In this document: positions 22,097 through 32,885 of the stretch, in pieces | How positions within the stretch are numbered: position 1 is the first letter of the stretch | Layout: each line of letters begins with the position of its first letter | Assembly: GCA_963971535.1 (NCBI GenBank) | Contig: OZ020592.1 | Location: 50,487,529-50,551,528, forward strand | Direction: 5' to 3' | DNA from: Notolepis coatsorum | Lineage: Eukaryota; Chordata; Actinopteri; Aulopiformes; Paralepididae | Length of the DNA: 64,000 nt | Position numbers and translations under genes: made by a program | The notes under the pieces: generated by a model | Database searches by the model: none | What the model was told of the DNA's origin: nothing | The model's input: only the letters and a program-made list of their open reading frames with translations

Positions 22097-24763
22097 CAGG
22101 GTTATAGATTAACTTTATTTTTCCAGGAATTTTTTTGCCCCCCTTAATTGATTTTCGGGGGCTTTTTAATTTTTTTCAGGGGCACTGAATTCTTATGATG
22201 AAAATGAACATAAAAATTATAAAACATTGTCCACACTTACCATATGCAATTTTGTGGCTGCGGCTCAGGCTGTCTTGGTGGCGCAAAGCGCTGTATTTAT
22301 TTTTTTACAGTCTTCGTCCCTATGTTTGATAACGTAATGTTAATGTCTCCATATAGGGCTCTAGGCTAACCTTTTTCCCAAGGAGCACATGTGCTCCTAA
22401 ATAAGAAAATAAGCACATCTCCGGTTCATTGCTGATTTCATTCATCATTAATAGTGGTGGAATAATGATCTTTTACTTACTGTAAGTAAAATGTAGAAAT
22501 ACTCTACAAGTTCTGCATTCAAAATTTGAATTGTTGGAATGAATTATCTGTACTTCAGTATAAAATAGTTCCTAATACAATTTTAATAAATAAAATCTAA
22601 ATAAAAATTTAGGAGCACACAAAGACATTTAGGAGCACAGTGAAAATTGTTCAAGTAACACAGAGTGTATTAAACAATTTATTACATGCATATTATACTG
22701 TGTGTGTGCATACTAAGGGCCAAACATCTGTGCAAATAGCACATACCACCAAAATCACACATTGGCCCATGCCTACTAGAAGGATATCGGTTGTCAAGCT
22801 GCTTTTGTATGTTTAGTGTAGTCAAGATACCAACATTTTGACTTTGATACAGATAGGAAAGCTAATGGAATATATTATTAGATGACAGAACATGGACAAT
22901 TATTTAATTCATTATAATTTAAATGCTATTGAATAATAGTTAATTAATTAATAGTTAATGCAATTATTCTGTTACAGCTACTGAGCTATAATTTATACTA
23001 TAGCTACTGTCAATATCTTCCTTTTGAATGAAATAGGTTCAGGAGACAGAGATGTAGAGAGGGAGAGAGAGCGAGACACACACAGATAGACAGATATCCT
23101 CAGCCCCCCCTTCCCTCACTATGCCTCTGTTCCCAGTGATGGCTTACTGTGTGCGTGTGTGTGTGTGTGTTCATGTGCGTGTGCAAACGGGAACGGGACA
23201 CCCATCTGTGCAATAGCACACACCACCAAAGTCACTGGCTGGCCCACAGTGTGCGTGTGCTAACTTCGCTAGCGTTATCAGCCGTCAATATAACGTTATC
23301 CACCTCAGTAACATTAGCTGCCTCGCCGGATTCCTCTTTCGCTGAAAATAAAAATGAATGGGCTTCATCGCTGGCTGAATTTTTTGCGTTGTCTGAATGT
23401 ATAACTTGCCTCTGCCGGTACCGTGACTTTCTTTTTCTTTCGTTTTCCTTTCTCTCGCATGAAACCAGTCGCGTCACCACAGGAAACTCTACTGTGATTG
23501 GAACGTTTATGCGGCTTGTGGAATGTGGGACTTGTAGTTTCTGAACGATTAGCAGCAGAGCGAAAAAAGCACTACTGAGTTTGTAATCTTCACTCGCACA
23601 CTATGCGAGTAAATTATTTTTCTGGTTCGCACACACATATTTTTAGGGGCAAATGCGAGTGAAATGCTTGCACTGTAGAGCTATATATAATTATATGTAT
23701 AATTAGTAAACTGTCTGGGGCTTTTTTTGCCCCCTTAACACTTTGAGTGCCAGCCATGAGAAATCTCGTTAGTTCATGCCATGCGTTGAGTGCCAGGAAC
23801 GAGAAATCTCGTTATTTAATCGTTGTTTATTTTATTATCGATTTCCATTCAGTTTTCATCAATCTAGCCTCACGTTACCACTGGGACTCTGTCTGAGTTT
23901 GAACAGGGAAAATACCGCCCCTATCGTCTGCCGGATGGTAATGCACCCTTTGGATTGTATTGAATGAAAACGCATGGGGAAAAGAAAGTCCGGAATCCAC
24001 ATTTTACTTGTCAGGCATGTAATCCGAGCCGATTGTAGTCTTCGCCGACCCTCAGAACAGCATGGAATCTGTATTTCCAGTATCCAGTGTTGGATCAATA
24101 AACGCGATCGATATTTGGAATGGCGATCAGGAATTGGAATAATCTTTTTGGAGAACATCTGATCTGAGGTAAGGAATCTATTTTACCAGTCTTGGGATAA
24201 TCCGAGTTCTTTTCACCTATATCTCAGCATGTCCCATATGTGTGTGTGTGGCTTTGAGTGTGTGTGTGCTGATCAGGAAATAAGATAATCGATTTTTCAG
24301 CCCGCTTCTCTAGCATGCATAAGTACACATTATACTATCGATAATCTAGCGTTTATTTGAAAACGATTCATAAATAGGCCGAAAAATTACAACGTGTTTT
24401 GTGTATTCCAGTAAAGCGTGATTCCTGCAGAATCTTTTATTTTTTTCTGGAAGTTAAAAAAAACTAGCGTTTTTCAAAATGGTATAAAACGGAAATGAAC
24501 CTATTAAAAAACAATCCGTTTCGACAATGTTGACTGCAAACAAGTCATTGATAAGCGACAGGCATATTAGACACATATCCATCATTTAAGATATAGTTTA
24601 TGCGTTCGCAAATGTGATCGCCCTCCCATTGACTACAGCGCTGGCACTCAAGCGCTATTTTTGGCTCCCCCTGCTGGCACGGAAAGTGTTAAATGATTTT
24701 TTAGGGCATTTGGTCCATTTTCGAGGGCATTTTGCCCCAGCCCCCCGTTCATTTCGAACCCTG
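22097..24763. mobile_element. hAT element, 2.7 kb, with perfect target duplication
   Basis: It starts CAGGGTTATAGATTAAC and ends TCATTTCGAACCCTG. The 8-bp duplication caatacgc (22089-22096 and 24764-24771) is perfect. The sub-terminal sequence ttttttgccccccttaa/gggcattttgccccag is related at the two ends. Inside are two similar segments (near 22731 and 23208, sharing aatagcaca and accacca words) and a TTAA MITE at 23735-24692. I see no transposase; the frame at 23149-23544 has no family motif. After removing the nested MITE the element is about 1.7 kb and non-autonomous. Confidence 0.85.
23735..24692. mobile_element. TTAA-flanked MITE, copy 2 (nested in a hAT)
   Basis: It is bounded by TTAACACTTTGAGTGCCAGC and GCTGGCACGGAAAGTGTTAA, inverted repeats with TTAA at both outer ends. 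The family is that of 18715-19660 but in the opposite orientation. The word gagaaatctcgtta near the left end is repeated with a 50-bp period (23758 and 23808). No coding capacity. Confidence 0.85.
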
Positions 24764-24771
24764 CAATACGC

Positions 24772-24988
24772 AGAACAACTGTTCACCTCCCTCTAATATT
24801 TTTTATTGCACCAAAACGTGATTGTCAAGCTAAAAAAGAAATATATATATACTATGTATTTATTTATTGTATACTGTATATACTACTGTGACAAGCCTGG
24901 TGGTGTTAAGACTCGTCACGGTTAAAATTCAAATGTCCACACAAGTGCAATATCAATCAATAAGAATATTTATTGACTCAAGGTAGAA
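24772..24988. other. Unassigned AT-rich sequence
   Basis: Continues the repeat remnant of 21966-22088; nothing else recognised. Confidence 0.3.
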
Positions 24989-24990
24989 TA

Positions 24991-25680
24991 GGGGAGAACG
25001 GGGGACGTTGTCACACTTTTTACTCTAGTGTGAATTGCTCATAATCAAAACATCTTTCAATGTCATTCCTACATTAAATTGTAGCTTAAGATGTTGGCTT
25101 GAAATGTGTATCCCTCTCATTTTCCAACGTATTGTAACAAAGTTAATCACCTATCAAAGACATTCTGACACATTGTGACAACCAACCCCATCATGTGGAT
25201 GGTTGTCACACACTATGGGGTTGGTTGTCACCATGTGTTTTAAAACTTTTAATGGGAAAATCTTAAAAAGAAGACAAGATTTAGCTTTCAGATAATGATT
25301 GAAGAAGTGCGTCTTTAGTCGACGGCGAAAGATTGGACGGGTTTCGGCTGTCATCAAGGCTAACAGCCATCTAACAACAATCTAAACTATAGCTATCCCT
25401 TCACACTTTTTAAGGGTAATAATTGTTTCATTATAAACCAATTGTGTAAAAGCCTAGAAGAAAAATACTGAGGAGCGGAATATTTACAAATGGACATGAA
25501 AAACACAAAAAGTCCTCTCACCTCAAATTCAGCTGTTTCACTCCAAATATGACAATGTAGGTGAACTCTGACCCCAATTCTGGACATTTAAATACCAAAG
25601 TATGGGAGACAGGATCCTCTGGTGGTGAAATATAATTAATGTGACAACCTACCCGTGTGACAACGTCCCCCGTTCTCCCC
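24991..25680. mobile_element. TA-flanked MITE with a 26-bp perfect inverted repeat
   Basis: The left end starts GGGGAGAACGGGGGACGTTG and the right end is its exact reverse complement over 26 bp. TA lies directly outside both ends (24989-24990 and 25681-25682), as for Tc1/mariner-type insertion. The 690-bp element has no transposase. It contains a minus-strand LINE scrap at about 25240-25370. The words gtgacaacc and ggttgtcac recur in its body. Confidence 0.82.
25240..25370 (-). pseudogene. LINE ORF2 C-terminal scrap
   Basis: Minus-strand RPIFRRRLKTHFFNHYLK matches the end of a CR1/L2-group ORF2. The same stretch occurs at 39790-40035, where more of the protein is preserved (PIFCRRLKTHFFNHYLK). 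It lies inside the TA-flanked MITE, either captured by or inserted into it. Confidence 0.6.
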
Positions 25681-25682
25681 TA

Positions 25683-26140
25683 TAGTCCGATGGGCAAAAC
25701 ACAAAACAGGCTCTCGTACAGAAAAAAGATTGTTCAATACTCAGAGTAGTCGTCCGGTCCAGGGTCAGTACACAAGGGGGTTTCTCAGCCAGTCTAGAGT
25801 CCAGTACACAATGAACACCTTCTCGCCTTCACCTCTCCTCTCACTACCTCACTCACTACATTTGTTTTATATCGATACTTTGCTAATCAATATAATATGC
25901 TGCTGTGGGGCACTCTGGACTGCAGTCCATGTGTGGAAAGTACTATATAGATAGTTATTAATATTTATTATTGTTATATTGTAGAAATGTGCGCATTGAT
26001 ATGTCTGTAAAGTCTTGACGACATTGAAAATAGTCTTTGAGAATAAATAAAGGTTTGAATGAATATCAACATGCTAAATATTGTGATATATCGCTGTATA
26101 AATCCCCCCCCACCCCTACTCATTGTCAATTCAGACGAAA
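25683..26140. other. Unassigned sequence, possibly a LINE 3' tail
   Basis: The motif gaataaataaaggtttgaat near 26040 resembles a LINE 3' end, but no coding sequence precedes it. Otherwise nothing. Confidence 0.3.
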
Positions 26141-26327
26141 ACAATGGGCCTCATTCACCAATACTCTCCTATTATGTTTCTTATATTTCTTCTTAACCGT
26201 CTGTTAAGAGAAAAATAAGAAAAGCCACCGCCGCATTCATCAACCCGTTTTAAAGTCCAAATCTGTTCTTACCCAGGTGTGTTGAATGATGAATCCCACT
26301 CATTATTAAACTCAAATGTGCATTCTC

Positions 26328-26798
26328 GGGGCGGCTAGGTGGTGTAGTGGGCAAGGCGCTCGCCATCAACGCTGGAGACGCTGGGTTCGAATCCAGCTCT
26401 CGGCGTTGCTATCAGCTTGGCTGGTCGTTCATACTAACACAATTGGCAGTGTTAGGAGTGGGAAAGCGGATGGGTGGGTCCTGGGCGTTGTGGACAGCGA
26501 CCCCTACAGTTCGGTCGGGGCGCCTGCACAGCGAGGGTAGGATCTGGAGGGAGGTAGTGTGACCTTCCACACGTTACACTCTCCCGGTGAGAATCTGCGC
26601 TGCCAGGCTGGCTGCCGGCTGGCTGCACATGCGTCGGAGGAAAGCATGTGACAGTCTCTGGCCTCCCGGACCAACAGTAGGGGCGAGTTCGCAACAACCA
26701 GGAAGGGGGTTGGGAATTGGCATAACGACTAAAACAGTGGGATGGGAGAAAAATCGGAAAAAGGAGGGGGGAAAAAAGATAATAATAAAATAATAATA
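26328..26798 (+). mobile_element. tRNA-headed SINE, copy 2
   Basis: A clear tRNA-like head: A box tggtgtagtgggc and B box gggttcgaatcc. The body is shared with the other copies and the tail is A-rich (ataataataaaataataata). A 14-bp duplication aaatgtgcattctc flanks it (26314-26327 and 26799-26812). Its head and body differ noticeably from copies 3 and 4, so it represents a second subfamily together with copy 1. Confidence 0.93.
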
Positions 26799-26812
26799 AA
26801 ATGTGCATTCTC

Positions 26813-28003
26813 GCTCAATTAATTTACATACAGACAAACACGCCTCACCAGCTCCTTATAAGGCGATTGAGGCGTGTGCAAAACAGCTGAGGTTCAGCAT
26901 CTGATCCATTCAACAGGAAGCGATTTGTGACTGATCTCAAAATGACATGTGTGTTCCTGTGGGTCCTGTGTGTGTGCTAATCTGATGACAAATAAAGACG
27001 TATACTACAATACTAAACAACTGCGCGCTTGTCAATCGTACAGTATTGTTAGGAAATACCGGCCCTGTCACCTATCTCTCTGAAAGGTCCCTGTGGCTAA
27101 AACCCTGAGTGCGCTCAGAACTTGTAGGTGTGGAGGCACAGGATTTGACCGGTGTGTTTAGTCATGTCATGTTTGGTCATCTCACATCACTCGTGTGTGT
27201 TGTTATGTAAGCTGTCTCATCCTTTCGTCTCTCTCTCTGCTACAATGTGGGGTGGAGTGTGTTGGAGAGTAGGGCCCAAATGCAGGACAGAGAGCGAGTA
27301 GAGAGAGAGGCAGGAGTCGGCGAATTTGTGGATCAAAGAAGGCTTTACTTGATACACGACAATAAACCGAGGAGCACTCGAAAACACGAAAACATAAACA
27401 CAGCTAGACTGGAAAAGGTGCACGGTGCAAAACGCTACACGGCGAAGGAACAGGATAAACAGGCCACGGAGGGCTTCACGAAAGATACAGGGAGCTTCAC
27501 GAAAAACAGAGTATGCAGGACGCTTCACGAATGCTAAACAGAGTAATGGCGCAACAAGGACGACAGGGAGCTTCACGCATAAATACACACACTGATTACA
27601 ATGGGCGACAGCTGGGGAGACACAGACAGACTACAGTGACAACTAAATACACGACAGGACTGAATAACAAACTACACACACATACTGGAGACCTACACTA
27701 GACTAGACACGGGAACACAGAAGGTAACAGGAACACGGGAATGGACAACAAGACAGCAGATTAATGATCACAGACAATATTAGGCACGAATGAATAATAG
27801 AGACCAACAGAGGTAGTAGCGGCAGTTGCCCACTAGATGGAGGACAGTTCAAAAGGGGTACAGGACTGTTCATGAGTCCAGAGGCAGGCGGATTGTCACA
27901 CTCTCTCTCTACCAAATCCATTCGGAACACAGTGCGTGTGACGGGGGTCAAAGTCAGTTGTTCATTTATTTTTACTGTTTGCATACGAGGTGTTCTGCAA
28001 ATG
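26813..28003. other. Unassigned sequence between SINE and BEL element
   Basis: 26813-27050 is probably the interior of the split inverted-repeat element. 27240-27900 is rich in repeated words (cttcacgaa occurs several times between 27473 and 27530, gggaacac between 27709 and 27739) and looks like an unclassified interspersed repeat. No gene recognised. Confidence 0.35.
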
Positions 28004-28008
28004 TTCTT

Positions 28009-29412
28009 TGTTGTGAAGGATCAGATTAAACCGAATATGTATATTTATTTATATATATATATTTAATTGTATTTGTATATCGTTTGATATCCCCTGTATA
28101 TTCCTTGTACAATATGCATTGAATATCCCCGTTTCTACTAAACAGCCCATAATAGTTTCATTCTACCATTGGACGAGAACCTGGCGCCAGGTTGCCATAC
28201 CCCTAGGTCCAAGTTCAATCGTGCCGCCTAACATGTCGAGGCAACCCCCGGTTCCGCGCAGTAATATGTCGGGCGAAATACGAATGGTACTATTTGTTCA
28301 TAGCGCATATATATATGGCGCCAGTAAAGTAGAACTTTCTTTTAGTCCAGTTCTTTACCCTCCAACAGAGTGACAGACGCAAAAGCCTCCCCACGACGCA
28401 CGTGCGGTGTAGTAAGGCCTACTTGGCCCAGAATAGGCATTGAGATATCGTGTAGATTAATAGTTGAATGGTCATAGTTTGGCACCATACCGTCGAGTTG
28501 GACGTATTCTATTAAGCTAATAGTAGTCTATTTATGTATGGTGCATCGTTCGGTTAGAGTTCTACAGTTATCAGTACCCCCATCGTTCCTGACGTTATCT
28601 GGACGCTTAACCAGGCTGGTCAGACCCCTAGTGGTGATTGCATCCGAGGAGCTCCGGGCCAAGAGCGACTGGACCTGTATATTGGATTACTCTACCCAGA
28701 CGACGGCGAGCCTTCCACGGCTTGGATTATGCTTTGTGTGCTTTGATTATTCCATGGATAAAGGCCAACACTGCTGAGTGTTGGAATTACCCCCCGGAGA
28801 GGACTCCAGGTGAGACGGCGCTCTACACGTGAGGTCGCCTCACGTCTCTCCGTTGTGGACCGGCAGATACCGTTCCACAGAGGGTCCAGCTGTATTCGTC
28901 TGCGGCCCGAGGTTCTGTGGGCACCGTGTCCAAGACTTTGGATACTCCCTCAAGACACCGTCGGCCAGATGGGATACCGCCAGCGGCTTCTCTAACCCCC
29001 CCCCTCCTACTGTCTTACAACCAGCGGGACCCCCCCCCCCCCCTTAGTGTATCCAGCTATAATCATCTAAGTACCATCGCTATCGTTTCCTAAATATTCC
29101 AGGTTGTATACTTACTCCCTGCGCAACCAGAGATTGGACATTCAATGTTGATTTACCTACGAATACTCATTTGCCATAAAAGTGCATATTCCATATTTCA
29201 AATCATAAATGTAATTAAGTGATCGTTGTATACACCCTTTGCTGTATTAAACCTTCGATTTGGTACATTTGTGTTGGTTCGTTTCATCAGGTGGGAAAGT
29301 GTTCATCATACTTATATCTTGTACTGGGTGGCCAGAAGTTAAAGTACATGAGGTAGTGGTATTAAATATCATATCTAACAATACAGTCAGGGAATTGTAC
29401 CCCTCAGTTACA
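28009..29412 (+). repeat. BEL 5' LTR
   Basis: 1404 bp, starting TGTTGTGAAGGATCAG and ending CCCCTCAGTTACA (TG...CA). Contains tatatatatgg near 28308 as a possible TATA box and a poly-C tract near 29029-29043. It differs from the 3' LTR at, for example, 28531 (aatagtag versus agtagtag), 28592 (gacgtt versus ggcgtt), 28701 (cgacgg versus tgacgg) and 28945-28955 (a 4-bp indel with an adjacent substitution). Confidence 0.96.
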
Positions 29413-29414
29413 AT

Positions 29415-29431
29415 TGGTCCTTCGAGCCGGA
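29415..29431 (+). promoter_or_regulatory. Primer-binding site, complementary to tRNA-Tyr
   Basis: Two bases after the 5' LTR comes TGGTCCTTCGAGCCGGA, complementary over 17 nt to the 3' end of vertebrate tRNA-Tyr including CCA, as I know that tRNA. It would prime minus-strand DNA synthesis. Confidence 0.8.
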
Positions 29432-29480
29432 TGGTAACTAGTGTAATATTAATATAGTGTTATTAATATCGAAATGGCCT

Positions 29481-32400
29481 ATGATGAACACTCCACGAAA
29501 CGATCCTCCTAACCTAGAACGCCCGCGGCGCAGACGACAGACACCTCAGTACTTAGAGGCTTACACTGTCAGTCAACTACCTAGCCTTCGACAAACGGTA
29601 AACGCGGTAAAAGTAGAAAGTAAAATTATGTCTGACCTTAACGACCAGGTTTCCCCGACCACAGAGCCCCTAGTAGGTCCTAATGCAACTGACCAAGCTC
29701 ACGGTGGGGACCAGGAGGGAATTGACATGCCTTTACCCCCCGCCACTACTCAAGAAGTAGTCCCCGAACAGCCCCGGGAGGAAGACAACCCTACAGAGAG
29801 AGAACTCTGCACGGAAGAAGAGGAGGAGAGCGCCGAGGAACTAGAGCTCCAGGACTCCCCAACGAGTACCCCCAGGAGCGGCTCACGCAGGAGCGGCTCA
29901 CCTCCACAACCGCCTTCCCCCAGCGAAGCGGAGAGGATACTACAACAGGCGTTCCTCGTCAGCCTGACAGCCTCTGCCGAGCGCGATCGTCTCCAAGCAC
30001 AGATGCTTGGCGAGCGCGAACACCTCCAAGCGCAGCAACGGAGCGAAGAACAACGCACACGTCTGGAGATGAGACGCTTCCAGATGGAAGAGAATATGGC
30101 AAGAGACCGGGCCGACGCCCAGCGCGCCGCTGCCGGTGCCCAAAGAGAAGCAGAGCGCGCCGCCGCCGACGCCCAACGCGCCGCTGCCGGTGCCCAAAGA
30201 GAAGCAGAGCGCGCCGCCGCCGACGCCCAGCGCACCGCTGCCGGTGCCCAAAGAGACGCAGAGCGCGACAGACTACAAGCGCAACTAATAGAGCAGCTGA
30301 TCAAAAGGACAACTCCCTCTCCCTCCGCCAGGGGCTCAAGGAACTCGTCGAGACAACAGTCAAGAGCAGCGTCACCACAACGAGCAAGCGACCCTGAACT
30401 TGACCCACAGACCGAGTCTAGACCCCCCGCAGATCCCCTTCCCATACCGGTCCAAGCGAGACCCAGCTACAAGGAAGGAGCGGCATACACTGCGGAGAAG
30501 CTAAATAAACGATTACAGGATCTGGAAGATTTGATAGAGGAAGAGGAGGGAGAAGAGGAGAACCAAGCCCGACGACAGCACAGTACCCCACCGGACCAGG
30601 AGGTCCCATACAGTCCAGGCTATACCCCCGCGGCGCTGCGCTACAGACCCCCGACTCTATTCACGGGTGAGCACGACGCACGACCAGCCCCGAGGAACAG
30701 TACCTGGACCAGCGGGCCATGGTACCCTGCCAGTACCAGCCCACAGCGAGGCGCAAGAGGGGACTCGCCCAGGAGGTCTCTCCCCCAACGCTCGCCGATG
30801 TATCAGCCATCCACGGCGTCATACAACGCCACACCGTCATTCCCAGACTTCGCCTATGAGAGTCGAGCACAGTACACGGAGCTCCGTATGTGCCTAGAGA
30901 CAATGATGGTGGATGTCGCTGATGAACGCCACAAGTATGCAATATTACTGAAGCACCTGAAAGTACCGCGAGCGCACAATATAGCGCTAGCCTATGCTAC
31001 CTCCTCGACCCCATACACAGCGGCCCTTGCAGCGCTGGATCAGAGATATGGACGTATATGGGATTACGTAATCCAGGAGATAAGGCATATTGACCGCCTA
31101 CCCCCAGCCACAGACAATCGCTCACTAGACGACCTGTCAATCAAAGTGCAGTCCCTGGTGGGGATGCTGGGAGCGCAACGGGAGAAGGGCATGCATGAGC
31201 TATACGCCAACTCTAACGTTGAGAGGATTTTGGAGAAGCTGCCACCCGCAAGACAGGAGCGCTTTCGGCGGCAGAGGGACTACCGCGACCCCGACGGCCC
31301 CGAGCCATCCCTCCTTGATCTGGCCGACTTCCTGGCGAGAGAGGTCAGCAGCTTACGACTGGACACCTTCGGGCGGAGCACGCCAAGCTCCAGAGAGGGA
31401 CCCAGGAGAATAAATGATGGAAGAAGATCGGTGACTGTCATGCACCAATCAGAGTCAGTACCGAGCAGTAGGAGTCACAGCACCCCCTCGAGAAAAGAGA
31501 AGTGGAAGATAGCGTGTCCCTACTGTGAGAAAGAACACTGGCTGTCACAATGTGACTCATTCACAAAGATGAGTGCAGAAGAAGTGAGTCAATGGATAAA
31601 GTCCAGCCGGCGCTGTTATCGATGTGCGCGGCCCCACGTGGCGGCCGAGTGCCGCCTGAAGAAAAGGTGCAGCCGGTGCGATGGAGCCCATCTAGATATA
31701 CTACACGATAGTAACGGAAGACGGCCTATACCTGCACCACGGAGCGGCACCAAGGCAAGTGTCATGTACATTGACCCCGCCAGCAGCAACGGAGCTCAAG
31801 TGCTCTTAAAGGTAGTCCGTGTGACATTGAGCTACCAAGATAAAGTCATGGACACTTACGCCGTCCTTGATGACGGGTCAGAGAAGACCCTTCTGCTCGC
31901 CTCCGCTGCGACCCAGCTGGGACTGCGGGGGAGCAAGAACGAAATGACGATTCGGACAATAAGAAGAGATTTAAAGACGATAAAGGGCGAGAATGTCTCC
32001 TTCACTATCGCAGCCAACGGGCAGCCAGAGCGACGGTACAAGATCACAAATGCTTTCACCAGCCAAGAAATAGGACTATCGCAGTACACCTACCCTGTCA
32101 CCAAGTTGATGGATAAATATGTGCACCTGCGCCAATTACCTATCCCGCTCATAGACGGCGCTACCCCGACCCTGTTGATAGGCTCCGACCATGCAGAACT
32201 CATAGTCCCGATTGACCGGGTCCATACAGGCCCCCGAGGCTGTCCTGCAGCAGTCGAGACCCGCCTAGGATGGACATTACAAGGCCCCCTCGCTAAATCT
32301 CTCAACCGAACAGCAGCCACTAGCTGCTTCCACTCCAGAACGACAGAAGAAGACACCACTCTCCTGCAGCATGTCGAGAGGCTATGGACCCTAGAGACAA

Positions 32401-32885
32401 TGCCCTTTAAGAACGAAAAGAAAGACATTCGCTCTAAAGAAGACATTTACGCCATCAACCTACTCGAGCAGGGGACAAAGAGAGTCACAGTCGGCGGAGT
32501 GATGAGATACGCAACTCCACTCCTGAGGCGAGAGGGAATGCCCACCTTTCACGCAAAGAAAGACGCCACGGAGCGCTATCTACTGAACACAGAGCGGCGC
32601 CTAGCCAAAGACCCCGCTCAAGAGAGTGTGTACCGAGCTGAGATTGAGAAGCTAATCACAGCGGGACACGTAACAAAGATTGACATTAAAGAGGCCGATC
32701 AGACGACCGAATCATGGTACGTGCCGCATCACAAGGTCCATCACAACGGCAAGGATCGCATTGTGTTTAACTGCAGCTACCAGATCGGATCCCAAAATCT
32801 GAATAAAGAGCTCTTGCCCGGCCCCACACTCGGCCCCTCCCTACTAGGCGTGCTACTGCGCTTCCGCCAGGAAAGGTGGCTATAA
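29481..32885 (+). CDS. BEL gag, aspartic protease and start of reverse transcriptase
   Basis: A long frame whose first plausible ATG is at 29481 (a second follows at 29484); the frame is open from 29457 without an ATG. Residues about 145-285 are charged and alanine/arginine-rich, predicted coiled coil, with three 18-residue repeats (AQRAAAGAQREAERAAAD) at about 213-266. Three zinc-knuckle-like motifs follow: CPYCEKEHWLSQC (about 679), CYRCARPHVAAEC (about 712) and CSRCDGAHLDILH (about 730). The protease motif LDDGS lies at about 796-800. The reverse transcriptase begins near residue 1080 (WYVPHHKV, RIVFNCSY). The frame ends at 32885 because of a single-base frameshift near 32876, with RT motifs continuing in the next frame. 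Gag would assemble cytoplasmic particles and protease would cleave the polyprotein; these roles are family knowledge. Confidence 0.92.
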   Translation: MMNTPRNDPPNLERPRRRRQTPQYLEAYTVSQLPSLRQTVNAVKVESKIMSDLNDQVSPTTEPLVGPNATDQAHGGDQEGIDMPLPPATTQEVVPEQPREEDNPTERELCTEEEEESAEELELQDSPTSTPRSGSRRSGSPPQPPSPSEAERILQQAFLVSLTASAERDRLQAQMLGEREHLQAQQRSEEQRTRLEMRRFQMEENMARDRADAQRAAAGAQREAERAAADAQRAAAGAQREAERAAADAQRTAAGAQRDAERDRLQAQLIEQLIKRTTPSPSARGSRNSSRQQSRAASPQRASDPELDPQTESRPPADPLPIPVQARPSYKEGAAYTAEKLNKRLQDLEDLIEEEEGEEENQARRQHSTPPDQEVPYSPGYTPAALRYRPPTLFTGEHDARPAPRNSTWTSGPWYPASTSPQRGARGDSPRRSLPQRSPMYQPSTASYNATPSFPDFAYESRAQYTELRMCLETMMVDVADERHKYAILLKHLKVPRAHNIALAYATSSTPYTAALAALDQRYGRIWDYVIQEIRHIDRLPPATDNRSLDDLSIKVQSLVGMLGAQREKGMHELYANSNVERILEKLPPARQERFRRQRDYRDPDGPEPSLLDLADFLAREVSSLRLDTFGRSTPSSREGPRRINDGRRSVTVMHQSESVPSSRSHSTPSRKEKWKIACPYCEKEHWLSQCDSFTKMSAEEVSQWIKSSRRCYRCARPHVAAECRLKKRCSRCDGAHLDILHDSNGRRPIPAPRSGTKASVMYIDPASSNGAQVLLKVVRVTLSYQDKVMDTYAVLDDGSEKTLLLASAATQLGLRGSKNEMTIRTIRRDLKTIKGENVSFTIAANGQPERRYKITNAFTSQEIGLSQYTYPVTKLMDKYVHLRQLPIPLIDGATPTLLIGSDHAELIVPIDRVHTGPRGCPAAVETRLGWTLQGPLAKSLNRTAATSCFHSRTTEEDTTLLQHVERLWTLETMPFKNEKKDIRSKEDIYAINLLEQGTKRVTVGGVMRYATPLLRREGMPTFHAKKDATERYLLNTERRLAKDPAQESVYRAEIEKLITAGHVTKIDIKEADQTTESWYVPHHKVHHNGKDRIVFNCSYQIGSQNLNKELLPGPTLGPSLLGVLLRFRQERWL
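30117..30278 (+). repeat. 54-bp in-frame tandem repeat inside gag
   Basis: Three units of 54 bp beginning at 30117, 30171 and 30225, the first two nearly identical and the third diverging at its end. Each encodes 18 residues of heptad-like Ala/Arg/Glu sequence, lengthening the predicted gag coiled coil. Near identity suggests recent slippage or unequal exchange. Confidence 0.9.

Noticed and set aside
23149-23544. 131-codon frame inside the hAT at 22097
   Set aside because: Begins in a GT-rich repeat, shows no transposase or other family motif, and a similar-sized minus-strand frame overlaps it.
29750-30445. Minus-strand frame of 231 codons opposite BEL gag
   Set aside because: Antisense of the GC-rich gag repeat region; Ala/Ser/Arg-rich with no domain.
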